The notes beneath the pieces are model-generated. The model was given only the letters and a program-made list of their open reading frames with translations. It was not told the DNA's origin and searched no databases. From Liquidambar formosana (taxonomy: Eukaryota; Streptophyta; Magnoliopsida; Saxifragales; Altingiaceae), in NCBI GenBank assembly GCA_039720395.1, contig JBBPBK010000059.1, positions 291,352-355,351 on the forward strand: a stretch of 64,000 nt of DNA. Direction: 5' to 3'. The translations under genes and the position numbers were made by a program. Within the stretch, counting starts at the first letter, position 1. Every line of letters begins with the position of its first letter. This document shows positions 24,813-35,813 of this stretch, one piece after another.

Positions 24813-25338
24813 CAATCCCAAGATCTTCCCATCCAATTTATGGTGGACTTAACGAATGATATTCCTGTTCAATCACCAACACCCCCCTCTAGTATCTGAT
24901 AATTATAGATGCACCCCCTCTCATTTATGAAATTATATTGACACCTCCTGTTAGGATGGTTAGTTTAATGGTGTTAACCATACACATAAAATGACATTAA
25001 TAATACCCTTGATGTATATTGCATTGTTTAACAAATCTTTCTCACTCTTTCCCTGTCCTCTTCATCAATGCAATTGGATAAAATCGGATTTACACCATAA
25101 CTTCATTTTTAATTGGATTTTTATTTTTTATTTTTTAATTAAAAATATACTAAAAAATTATTGGGAATACTCGAGTTCAACTGTTCAAGTTGGGATCATA
25201 CTCTTGGGAAGTTACTATGAACGAAGATGAGCTAATGTGGACAATTTGGCATAATCAAAAGAGGCAAAGCTTTGAAGGATCTATTAAAGAGTTATGGGAT
25301 GTGGTGTGGGTTGCTTTATTATTCATTTTAACCATTAA
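24813..25338. other. Gene-free sequence left of the Mutator-like element
   Basis: Around 24,880-24,960 the sequence is a diverged inverted copy of 27,950-28,040 (caccccctc...aaattatattgacacc type). These could be remains of an older inverted-repeat element outside the Mutator-like one. No gene is seen. Confidence 0.4.
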
Positions 25339-25347
25339 TAATATCAT

Positions 25348-27684
25348 GGGTTAATAACTTTTTATACCTTCAACTTTGGGGGTAGTTTCAATTTGGTTCA
25401 AAAACTTCGAATTGTGTCAATTTAGTGACAACTTAAAACTTCGAGTTTCAATCCGGTCCAGAGGCAAATGAACGTTTGGAAAAGTGACGGAAAATGCACG
25501 TGCTAGTCACGTGTGGCTTACATGGAGCCTATGGCATCTACGTGTGATTCCTATCCAACTAGAATCTCATGTGGCCATCACGCGATCGATCCCCAGCTCT
25601 TATCCCTAGTTCTTCGCACTTGAGCCAAAACCCTAGCCTTACAGAGACTCTAGAAATTAGTAGCAACTACGGTGGCTATGGCACTGGTAAGCTTCGGATC
25701 ATACCTCCAACTGCGAAGTCGAAGGCTCGAGAAGCAGTTGGCACTCGTCGCGGGCCATGATTCGAAGAGACAAAGGAGGAGGATGGTAACTTCTGGGTTA
25801 GTTGGGTGTTTGAATAAATAGGGTCAGTCCACAAAGGAGAAGGAAGCTAGCTACACAGAAGGTGGAAGGTATGGAGGAGGAGATTCAAGAGGTGAACAAT
25901 AATAACAACATTGATGGGGTATTGAAGCTTCTTTTGGAGAACAGGTTTTGGAGTTTGAAGGTAGAGAAAGGTGGGTTTTTCTGGGGTTTTTTCCCCCACG
26001 TCCAATTTTTTTATGATTTTCTTTCACTGTCTGTTTGGTTGCTGGGAAAATTAGGGAAAATAAAAGAAATTTAAAATTTGAATGTTGTGTGGCAGGGAAG
26101 AGGGATTTTGGATTTTCTTTCCCCTTTTTGGTTATAATTTCAAGGTTCTCTATCACACGTTGTTTACTTTCTAAGAAAATTAGGGAAAAGAAAGAAAATT
26201 GAAAAGAAACGGAAGACCGTGAAGCTTGACTACCTAAGAATCGTTGCCAAGAAACACTGCCTGACCACCGATTTCTTCACCAACATGCTTCCCACGCCTT
26301 CTCAGCTGTCGAATCATCTGGCAATTGATCGATTCCTGTTGGTACTCCCCGGATTGATGATTTCTTTTACAAGTCTTGGAATGAAGCTCCAAATTTGGTC
26401 AATAAGTCCTATTGTTTTTTTTTTTTTTTTTTTTTTTCGACAAAAGGGATTGAGAATCACCAAAGTGGCCATTAATTCCAAACTGCAATCCATGAGTTCT
26501 CCCCTTTTTTTTTCTCAGGTACTTTTGTGAACTAACAATGGCATCCTGTGTATGGTGATTTTAGACTATGATTTGTGACTTTTGTGGAGATTTCTCAACC
26601 TATGCTAAATTGACTAACTTGTGAGTGGCTACTTGGTAGAAATTAACTTGATTTTATGATATTCAAAAAAACCCAGAAAAAGCCCAAGAACAAGGAAATA
26701 TTAAAAATTGCGTAGAAATGGATTCCTTTCTAAAGTCTTCTTAGGACATTTTCCTTTATTTTCCCTCGAGGGTCCAAAATAGGGGAGAGGCAATGGTGAA
26801 ATGATTCCTTGAAAATGCAAAAAGAATATGTAGAGTCAAAAGAAAAAGGGTTCTTATTCAAAGTGGACTTAACCTCATGTGTTGAAGAATTTTATGTGCT
26901 TCCTCTTGCATTTTATTAGTAAAATTTTAAGGATGATGGCAGCCTGCGGTTGTTGTTAGGGATTGGTCATAATCAAGTTGATGCCTTTTGGTTCAAGGAG
27001 GAATCGACTATAACATTGGGAGTGTGAGTTTTGCCCCACTTTTTAGGTCTTCAGTATTGTAAATGATTGCTCCATTAAGCATATGAATATCGTAATATCT
27101 TATTTGAAATGGCCTAAGTTAACATCATAGAAATAAATGATAATTTCACATCAAAACATACGTAACTACATTTTCTAACCATTATAGTCGACTATAAATG
27201 GATTCTGGAACTAAAATAAACTTTCTGTCTGTTATAGTCTACTATAACATTTTATAATCGACTATGTTGAATGGTCAAACATCAATTTCATCTATGCTTC
27301 AACTCTCTATCTGTTATAGTCGACTATAACATTTGCCAGTCGACTATATTGAGTGTTCAAACATCAATTTCAACTACTTCAACTCTCTGTTTATTATAGT
27401 CGAATATAAAATAATATAGTCGACTATAATATACCTAAAGTATACATGTGAGGCTCACGTGAGGCTACTTTGGGTGGGAATGCTTACGTGGATGCCACAT
27501 AGGCTCCACATAAGCAGCATGTGAGCTGCACATGTCTTTTCTGTCAAATTTCCTAACGTCCGGTTGCCTTTGGACTGGATTGAAACTCAATTTGAAGTTT
27601 TTAGACCAAATTGACACAATTCAAAATTTTTGGACCAAATTGAAACTACCCCCAAAGTTGAAGGTATTAAAAAGTTATTAACCC
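25348..27684. mobile_element. Mutator-like element with long terminal inverted repeats and gene-like content
   Basis: The left end gggttaataactttttata and the right end, whose inverse reads gggttaataactttttaat, belong to terminal inverted repeats of roughly 200 bp (25,348-25,555 and 27,470-27,684). A perfect 9-bp direct repeat, taatatcat, flanks the element (25,339-25,347 and 27,685-27,693). No transposase is seen. Inside, at about 25,600-26,410, is gene-like sequence: an aaaccctag-type leader, an ATG at 25,871 opening MEEEIQEV and ending in a possible GT donor near 25,970, and a second open stretch at 26,219-26,400 including KLDYLRIVAKKH. It may be a captured gene fragment (Pack-MULE-like). 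I do not recognise the source gene. Confidence 0.75.
27183..27428. repeat. Cluster of TATAGTCGACTATA palindromes
   Basis: Three perfect 14-bp palindromes tatagtcgactata lie at 27,183, 27,315 and 27,415; the middle one extends to 18 bp (27,313-27,330). At least four near copies lie between them. They sit in about three degenerate direct repeats of about 80 bp that share caaacatcaatttca and caactctct. All are inside the right part of the Mutator-like element. Confidence 0.85.
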
Positions 27685-27693
27685 TAATATCAT

Positions 27694-28272
27694 TTATTTA
27701 TCAAAAAATAAATGAATAAATAAATAATACATTAACAAATTTTATTTTATTTTGTTAGTTCAAGATATTAACAAATTAGAGAAAACCATGAAAGTGTTTG
27801 GTTTGTTTAGGAAAACAACAAAAGTGAGGTAATATAAGATTATACTGTTTAAACGTTCAAACAATAAGTATCAAAGGGTAGTCTAGGTATTTTTGGAAAA
27901 AATGAACATGACATCAGTCAATTTGGATGGAATTATTGGTTAGCTTGAGGGGTGTCATTGTAATTTATTTTATAAAATATGGGGTGTCAATGTAATTTCA
28001 AAAACAAGAGGAGGTGTATTTGTAATTTTCAGATATTAAAATGGTTGCAAGTATAATTTACTCAAAAATAAAAGAGGAAGAAGTCAATGCGTTCACGTCT
28101 TTGGCATGGTCATGGCGTCCAAATTGGCCTCACATTGATGGAACCAATACTCTTTTTACTTTAATGCACCAGTGTTCACGCCTTGCTGGTCCATTGGGGC
28201 ATCATTTCGTAGTCTGCATTAGGTTTTGTCAAATTTCATTTCATTCATTCACCACCTTGCAAAGGCGAAAAA
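27694..28272. other. Upstream region of the NBS-LRR gene
   Basis: Non-coding. It includes the possible outer inverted repeat partner of 24,880-24,960 at about 27,950-28,040. The start codon at 28,273 sits in the context gcgaaaaaATGGC. No promoter element is strong enough to call. Confidence 0.45.
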
Positions 28273-31200
28273 ATGGCAGGGGCTATGGTGGGAGGAGCAC
28301 TTCTCTCAGCTTCACTCCAAGTGCTATTTGACAGAATGGCTTCTCGGCCAGTCATGGATTTTATCCATGGACAAAAACTCAGTGATGCACCGTTGAAGAA
28401 GTTGAAAATAATATTGATGGCTATTGGAGCTGTGCTCTACGATGCAGAGGAGAAGCAAATAACGAACCCAGCAGTGAAGGAGTGGCTTGATGAGCTTAAA
28501 GATGCGACCTATGATGCGGAGGACCTATTGGATGAGATTGCTACCAGGGCTTCAACGTCCAAGTTAGAACCTCCATCTCATACTAGTACAAATCAGGTAT
28601 GGAATTTTATCTCCTCTTCTCTCAATAGATTTGATGGAAGGATAAAAACAAAAATAGACGAAATCCTTGACAGATTAGAATATATTGCAAAACAAAAAGA
28701 TATTCTTGGTTTGAAAGACGTTGTTCGAGGGAAACCCTCCCCAAAAATTCCAACAACTTCTTTGGTAGAAGAATCTGTTGTGTATGGTAGGGATGGTGAT
28801 AGGGAGGAGATAATTAGGTCATTGTTATCAGATGATGCAAGTGAAGATGCGATTTGTGTAATTACCATTGTGGGTATGGGTGGGATTGGCAAGACCACCC
28901 TTGCTCAACTTTTGTACAATGATAACATAGTGAGGGATCACTTTGACTTGAAAGCATGGGTTTATGTTTCAGAAGAATTTGACGTTTTAAGAATAACAAG
29001 AATGTTTCTGGAGGCAATCTCTTCATCGGCTAGTGATGTAAATGACTTTAGTTTTCTTCAAGTTAAACTAAAGGAAACCTTGATCGGGAAGAAATTTTTA
29101 CTCATTTTAGACGATGTTTGGAATGAGAAATATAATGATTGGGATGTTTTACTAAGTCCTTTTAAGTCTGCAGCGAAAGGAAGTAAGATCATTGTAACAA
29201 CACGGAATGAAAATGTTGCATCGGTCATGCGTACTGCTCCAATTCATCATCTGAAACCATTATTAGATGAAGATTGTTGGTCGTTATTTTCAAAACATGC
29301 ATTTTACAATAGAAACTCAATTGCATATCCAAACTTAGAAGAAATTGCTAAAGAAATTGTGAAAAAGTGCAAAGGGTTGCCTTTAGCGGCAAAAACACTT
29401 GGGGGTCTCTTGCGCTCTAAACAGGATGCCAAGGAGTGGAATAAAATACTGAAGAGCAATATATGGGATTTTTCAGATAATGAGAGCGACATTCTTCCAG
29501 CTCTAAGATTGAGCTATCATTATCTCCCTCCGCATCTAAAGAGATGCTTTGCTTATTGTTCAATATTTCCCAAGGATTATGAGTTCAAAAGGGAACATGT
29601 AGTCTTGCTGTGGATGGCAGAAGATTTTTTGCAGCACCCCAATAGAAATAAAAGATTGGAAGAAGTAGGAGATGAGTACTTTCAAGATCTTATATCGAGG
29701 TCATTTTTTCAAAGATTAGGTAGTGATGTATCATGTTTATTATGCATGACCTTGTTAATGATTTAGCTCAATTTGTATCCAGAGAATTTTGTTTTAGGTC
29801 AGAAGGTGACAATTCACATGAAATCCCAGAAAAGACTCGTCACTTATCGTATATTAGAACAAGATATGATGCTTCTAAGAGATTTGAGTCCTTCTATGAT
29901 GCCAGGTGTCTACGCACCTTCTTACCTTTGTCCTCGATGAATGGATCGTGTTACATATCTAACAAGGTACTTCATGATCTATTGCCAACACTAAGTCGCT
30001 TACGGGTGTTGTCTTTGGCTGGTTATGGTTATCTCAATGAGTTGCCTGAATCATTTGCTAGTTTGAAACATTTGCGCTATTTGGACCTCTCTTTCACTGC
30101 AATTAGAACGCTACCTGATTGTTTAAGTACTTTCTACAATTTACAAACATTGATGTTGACGTATTGTGGTTTACTGTTTGAGTTGCCAACCAACATGGCA
30201 AGATTAATCAACTTGCGCCATCTTGATGTTCGTGGAACAAAGTTAAAAGAGATGCCAATGCATATGAGTAGATTAAGATGCCTCCAAACGTTGAGTACTT
30301 TTATTGTGGGAAAACATAATGGGTCTAAGATTACCGAGTTGAGGAAGCTTCTGTATCTTCGAGGTGCACTTCACATTATACAGTTGCAGAACATTGCTCA
30401 TGCTACGGATGCCTTAGAGGCCAATCTGAAGGATAAGGAGTACATTGATGAGTTAGTGCTGGAATGGAGTGCTAATACTGAAGATTCACAAAAAGAAAGA
30501 GATGTACTTAATCAATTACAGCCACATGCAACCTTGAAAAAGCTCACCATCAAATACTATGGTGGTACAAAGTTTCCAAATTGGTTAGGAGATCAGTCGT
30601 TTTCCAATATGGTATACCTAAGCATTAGCAACTGTAAATATTGCTTCTCCTTGCCACCACTTGGGCAGCTACCATGTTTGAAAAATCTGTCTATCATAAG
30701 GTGTGATGGAGTGGAGAGGGTGGGTCCTGAGTTCTATGGGAATAATTCATTCGTATTAAAGCCATTTGGATCATTGGAAATTCTAAGATTCGAGGAGATG
30801 CTGGAATTGGTGGAGTGGTTTTGTCCAGGGGATGAAGGTGGAGAATTTCCTCGTCTTAGAGAGCTTCATTTAAAAACATGTCCGAAGCTAACAGGGAGCC
30901 TACCTGGCCACCTTCCTTCCTTGATAGAGCTTGTGATCTCCGAATGTCAACAGTTCATGGCTTCACTTCCAAGGGCTCCAGTAATCCGTGAACTGCAGTT
31001 GCGGAACTTTGGTAAGGTGGTGTTGAGAAGTAATAATGAAATCACCTCGCTTCCCTCCTTGCATGTGCTTGAAATTTCAAATGTAATATGTCAACCTCAT
31101 GACCAAATAATGACCTTGACCTTGCTCTCTTCTGTTGAAATATTGAGAGTCTCGGGTATCTCACAATTGAAGGAATTGCCTCCTTGGCTTCACCGGCTCA

Positions 31201-32198
31201 TTATCAGAAGATGTGACACTCTAGATTCTTTACCTGAGGGAATGATACACATTAATACTTGTCTTCATTATTTGGAGGTCTGGGATTGCCCTTCTCTCAA
31301 GTCCTTTTCTGAGGGTGGTCTACCCCCTACATTGAAAACTCTTTTTATTGGGAATTGTAGGGAATTAGAGCTCATTTCAACTCAGCAGTCCATGCACAAC
31401 TACTATGCATCTCTCCAAAATTTGTCCATAGTCAACAGTTGTGATTCACTCAAATGCTTTCCACTAGTCTTATTTCCAAAGCTTAATCATCTTTATATCA
31501 GGGATTGTAAGAATCTGGAATCCATTTGGATTCCAAATGGACTTCACAAGGATCTCACATCTCTCAGTTACTTGAGTATCTTGGGGTGTCGTAAGTTTGT
31601 ATCTTTTCCCAAAGGAGGATTGCCCACCCCTAACCTGACATCCTTTCTTGTCTCATCCTGTGAGAATCTCAGATTGCTGCCTGAAAGGATGCACACCCTC
31701 CTTCCATCCCTGAAGTGTTTGATTATAAATGATTGTCCAGAACTTGAGTCATTTCCGGAAGGGGGTTTGCCCTCCAACCTCATTTCACTTTCCGTCCATA
31801 TTTGCAACAAACTCACAGCCCGTCGTATGGGGTGGGGCTTACCACTACTGGCATCCCTTACAAGAATTGCTATTGCAGAATGTGATGAGGTGGAGTCATT
31901 TCCTGAGGAGTGGCTGCTGCCCTCCTCCATTACCTTTCTTGAAATCTGGAATTTTCCAAATCTGAAATACCTGGACAGGAGGGGGCTTCAACACCTCACC
32001 TCTCTTAAAGAGCTATACATCGGGGACTGCCTTAAGCTCCAGTGCTTGCCAGAAGAGGGGCTGCCTACCTCCCTTTCTTTTCTCTCTATCTGGGGATGTC
32101 CTTTGTTGAAACAACCGTGCCAAAGGGAGAAAGGGGAGGATTGGCCCAAGATTGCTCACATCCCCTACATTGTGATCGATTGGGAACTGATCTTGTGA
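28273..32198 (+). CDS. CC-NBS-LRR disease resistance protein (RPP13-like class), one frameshift
   Basis: Intronless gene for an intracellular immune receptor of the CNL class. The first frame (28,273-29,766, 497 codons) holds the Rx-type coiled coil (about 1-150, with YDAEDLLDEI), the P-loop GMGGIGKTT at 201-209, kinase-2 LLILDDVW ending at 283 (the final Trp marks the CNL class), KIIVTTR, GLPLA at 368-372 and CFAYCSIFPKDYEF. It then runs into a stop. A second frame opens at 29,733 and continues with MHDLVNDLA at 29,742, followed by about 20 or more leucine-rich repeats to a stop at 32,196. The two frames join through a single-base loss between about 29,728 and 29,742. If real, the shift removes the MHD motif and all LRRs. 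It may be a sequencing error, since both sides are otherwise intact. The full protein would be about 1,300 residues, normal for the class. Confidence 0.9.
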
Positions 32199-33110
32199 GC
32201 TAAAAAGTCCAATTGATTCTGCCCCTGTTCTCACAATTTATCACACAACCAAAGGATGGCGCCTGGTAGCCACTTCTTAGTTTTTGTAGTCGGGTACTTG
32301 TTCTAAACTATCAACTCCATTTTATGCGATACCAATCTTGAATCACATGCAAAATGCCTTTATCTAATTTCTTGTTTTATTTGTTTATACTTTTCTCTGT
32401 TTTATGCATAGCCAAGGCCAGTGATGAAGCTTTTTTATTTTTATTTTTATTAAAAAAAAAAAATTAAATAGAAGAGCTTAAGCATCAACGGAGTACCTAA
32501 TATCCCAACTAGGTTGGCACCTTAGGCTTCCCAAATAATGTGTTGTTAGCTCTAATTATTATTAAGAAAAAGAAAAAGAAAAAGAATACGGAAGAAAAAA
32601 AAAGGACAAAGAAGAAAAAAGAAAAAAGTCTGGTCTTGGTGACTAATATCTGTCACAACCCAGCTCACAGAAGGCCAGTGTTGAAGCTTATTTCAGTCAT
32701 CGCCAGGACTTACTTAAAATCTTTACAAAGCAGGGTGCTCTGCAGTTTTACAAGTTTGTTTAATTGGTTTCTGTTTCTAGGTACATACTATTGATTCCCA
32801 TTTTGTAGTCGATGCTTAATTCATTAAGAAATTCTTTTGCAGACTTGCAACACCAATCTCTTCTGTTTTTTCAGATATGAGTACCCCATTTCATAATATA
32901 AATATCTATATGTTGGTACAGAAAATGTATCAATTTCAATTTGACTTCCGCCCACCAATATGGATGCCTTTTTCCATCCAAGGACTCCCAAATTCTGAAT
33001 CCCTTTCCAAGAAACCGTGAAACCACAACCTTCTTGTAGATACCTGGCTCTGTTAAGTGTTAGCTCACAATGTAACCAGAGGAGCGGCAGCTAGCATCCT
33101 CTCTCAATCA
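32199..33110. other. 3' region of the NBS-LRR gene
   Basis: Non-coding, with A-rich and lysine-codon-like repeats near 32,565-32,625. Two related stretches (gccaaggccagtgatgaagctt near 32,411 and gaaggccagtgttgaagctta near 32,672) suggest a small internal duplication. No gene. Confidence 0.5.
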
Positions 33111-33114
33111 GATC

Positions 33115-33235
33115 TCCAACTGCTCTAAGCTCCAGTTCATTTGTAATTATGCAATTTCTGTCTTTGCCAAAACAATGGCGCCAAAGGGAGAAGGCCCGAA
33201 ATTGCTCAAAGACCCTGCATTAGGATTGACGATGA
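33115..33235 (+). pseudogene. Relic of an NBS-LRR 3' end
   Basis: The run ctaagctccag...tgtctttgcc...cgccaaagggagaag...gcccgaaattgctca...gattgacgatgaa follows, with gaps, the last 160 bases of the neighbouring gene (32,033-32,190, coding for CQREKGEDWPKIAH and on). The frame is lost. It points to a former second NBS-LRR copy or a partial 3' duplication. Confidence 0.6.
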
Positions 33236-34072
33236 AGTTTTCTAATGAATGACATCTACTTTCATTTTCAAAATTGAATATGATATTTCATTTTCATTTT
33301 CAAAATTGAATATGACATCTACTTTGGAGGTACAGGCATTCAGCTTGTCCATATTTTTCAAAGTCTATAATGATATTTTTGTTGCTTGAAAAATATATTT
33401 GACGCAGTACAGATTCAAAATTGCTTGATTTCTTTGAAATATAGGGATGTAAATGGGGGCTTAACTAAGAGGGAGTGGGGCATTTATTGTGTAGAAATAC
33501 AATCCTTGGGTTGATAGGACCATAGATGTTGGCATGTTTCCATCTTATGTTACATGCAGTATTAGAGATTATGATGCAGAAAAATGGCATATAACCTACA
33601 GTTTGGCTGCTGCACTGCTTTAATAGGCATAAAACTACCCAGAGAGAGGAGTTTATAGTAATAAAATAACAAAAAATAAGTAAAGATTGAATTAAAATCA
33701 AAGCTGGAATGCAAATAGATGATAATTCTAGGGTGTAGAGACCTAGGAATGCGTCTTGAATAAGAAATTCTGAAATAATATTGAAAAATTCTGATTACAA
33801 TGATTCAATAGAAGTATTTATACTAGGGTTACAAGGCCTAACCCTTGAATAAAATCATAGAGCTTTAAAGCACTGGTAGGGATCCTCTAATGGATCCATT
33901 ATGAGATCTTTAACTCTTTCTAAACTTTTGATTTCAGCCACCCAACTATTTTAAAAAATCACATGCTTGTCGCATGACTACTTAAAAAGAGTAGGAACAT
34001 CACAATGGTCTGTGAAGTATAATACAAATGAAAGCAGTATTACAAAAAAGATTGAACTCTATTAGCTAATGG

Positions 34073-34471
34073 TCCAAGCCAAGCTGACCAGTGTGTTGCT
34101 TGATCTCCCTCTCATGCTCCTAATCAGATTAGTTGAAATGAATCTACAAAAATATGATATAAAATGCATTATCCTCTGAACTATATTATGTAAGAATAAT
34201 ATATATTTGTGTAAAAGAAGAGAAACAAATGTCACAAATCATAACCGATAAAAATCCCCTTTAATTCCCAAGCCAAGCTGACTAGTGGGCTCTCTTGGCC
34301 TTGGTATGCCTCTTGGATGCGCCTGCATCAGATTGGCTGAAGTGAATCTAACAAAATATGATATATAATGCATTTCTTCTTCTGAAACCATTAGATGTGA
34401 GTATAATCTGGATTTGTGTGAAAGAAGGAAAAAAAAATACCACAATTCATGACCAATAAAAATAACCTTTA
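34073..34471 (+). repeat. Diverged tandem repeat of about 195 bp
   Basis: The stretch from ccaagccaagctgaccagtg (34,073) to the ttttaa-like end near 34,262 recurs from ccaagccaagctgactagtg near 34,268 to 34,471, with shared gaatctaca-aaaatatgatat and gtgaaagaag stretches. Non-coding. Confidence 0.65.
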
Positions 34472-34747
34472 ATGAACAATTCATTGTATTCTATACTTGT
34501 TTGGAAAAAGAAAATACCACAATATATAGCCATTAAAACTTATCTATAATGTTCAAATCACCAAAACTCTTCAAATTATCGTGTACTTATATTGAATCAA
34601 TTCCCTTCACATGGTGAACTTGTGGGAAGATACAAAGGTGGATTCTATATTTACTAGTGAGTGATTACTTTGATGCAAAGTAAGAGTGATCAACTAATGT
34701 CATTTAGTTAATAGTTATCAAGTCAGCTAATGTCCATTAATTTAGTA

Positions 34748-35006
34748 CTCCCTCCGTTCCTATTTTATTGTACTCAATTCCTTTTTGGGATGTTCCAAAA
34801 TTATTGTCGCATTCAAAAAATCAATGAATTTTAAGTTTATTTCCTAAATACCCTTTCTCATGAGTACTTTACCTTTTCCAATGTTTTGTACACTTGAGGG
34901 CAAAATTGGAATTTTAAAACATATGTATTGTTGTGAAAGCATTTACAAGGGCTTCCCAAAAAAGCGTGTTTTTTGAAAGGGGACAGTCAGTTAGGAACTG
35001 AGGGAG
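34748..35006. mobile_element. Stowaway-like MITE
   Basis: Ends CTCCCTCCGTTCC and GGAACTGAGGGAG in inverted orientation, flanked by TA on both sides (34,746-34,747 and 35,007-35,008). These are the termini and target duplication typical of Stowaway-type Tc1/mariner MITEs. 259 bp, non-coding. Confidence 0.8.
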
Positions 35007-35813
35007 TATGTAATTCGTTATAATTGTTTCCACTTGTGATTTTGCATATCTTTTTTAGTTGCCTGTCGTGTATTTTCCATTCACAGAACTAGTTCTATAC
35101 TTCTATGTAGCTAAGTTACTGTCAGGGCATTATTTCCACTTGTGATTTGGCTATAAGTTGATTGTTGCCTATGGCAAATAGTTGTGACAAGGCACTAAAG
35201 ATGATCTGCAAGCTATTTCACTGGGACACTGACATTTTTTTTCGTGTTGGAAATAATACCCAAAATGACATTAAATTCTGACAAGGGTACTAGTGCCCAA
35301 AAATGGTTTTCAACGCATTTATGTGTTGGCATGTCCCACATGACAGAAAATACTAAGGACTGTCCTTGTTTTATTGTCTGCTTGTGGCTTCATTTGCACT
35401 AGGATCTTAAGTGTTTGATATTTCTTCCGCTTAACATTGGAGCATAGATGGGGTTTTCATGCTATGCTATCCTTCTGTCACATTTAAGTGAAATAGAAAT
35501 CCTTTTACGGAATCTTTGGTTGTAGCAATGGCTCTATCCAAAAAATTTTGCATCGTGATAACGATTACTTCCTTCAGTTTGAGTATCTATAGGGTTTGTG
35601 GAGTAAACCTCTCATCTGAGAGGTTCCTTCATTATGCTTTATCCACGTCTCGTGGTATATTCTATTGGTCCAAATTGAGTCTGCAGTAATTTTATCACTT
35701 TTCCCACATCCCTTTACAAGAGCTTTATCTGATAATGCTTCTTCTGGTATATTTTGTATCAAGTTGATTCTTATATCACATCTATTTATTTTAATTTTGT
35801 TCAAATTTTCTAG

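Larger units (their letters stand above)
1..26480 (+). repeat. Left copy of a large segmental duplication
   Basis: Position 1 aligns with 46,517, and the match runs with few differences to about 26,480, which aligns with the last bases of the window. The same landmarks occur in order in both copies: LINE relic, DUF247 gene, foldback element, TRIM LTR, FY scrap, SINE and Mutator-like element. The left copy differs by carrying two DUF247 tandem units instead of one, a roughly 1.7 kb insert at 22,057-23,772, and a single TRIM LTR instead of two. The left border may lie outside the window. Confidence 0.95.

Noticed and set aside
26219..26530. 103-codon frame as a stand-alone gene
   Set aside because: It lies inside the Mutator-like element, and the right copy is shifted out of frame. 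The better reading is a captured exon-like fragment, reported under the element.
28593..28898. 101-codon antisense frame
   Set aside because: Shadow of the NB-ARC coding strand around the P-loop.
31568..31930. 120-codon antisense frame in the NBS-LRR gene
   Set aside because: Shadow of the leucine-rich repeat coding strand; its periodic SSG/SG pattern mirrors the LRR codons.
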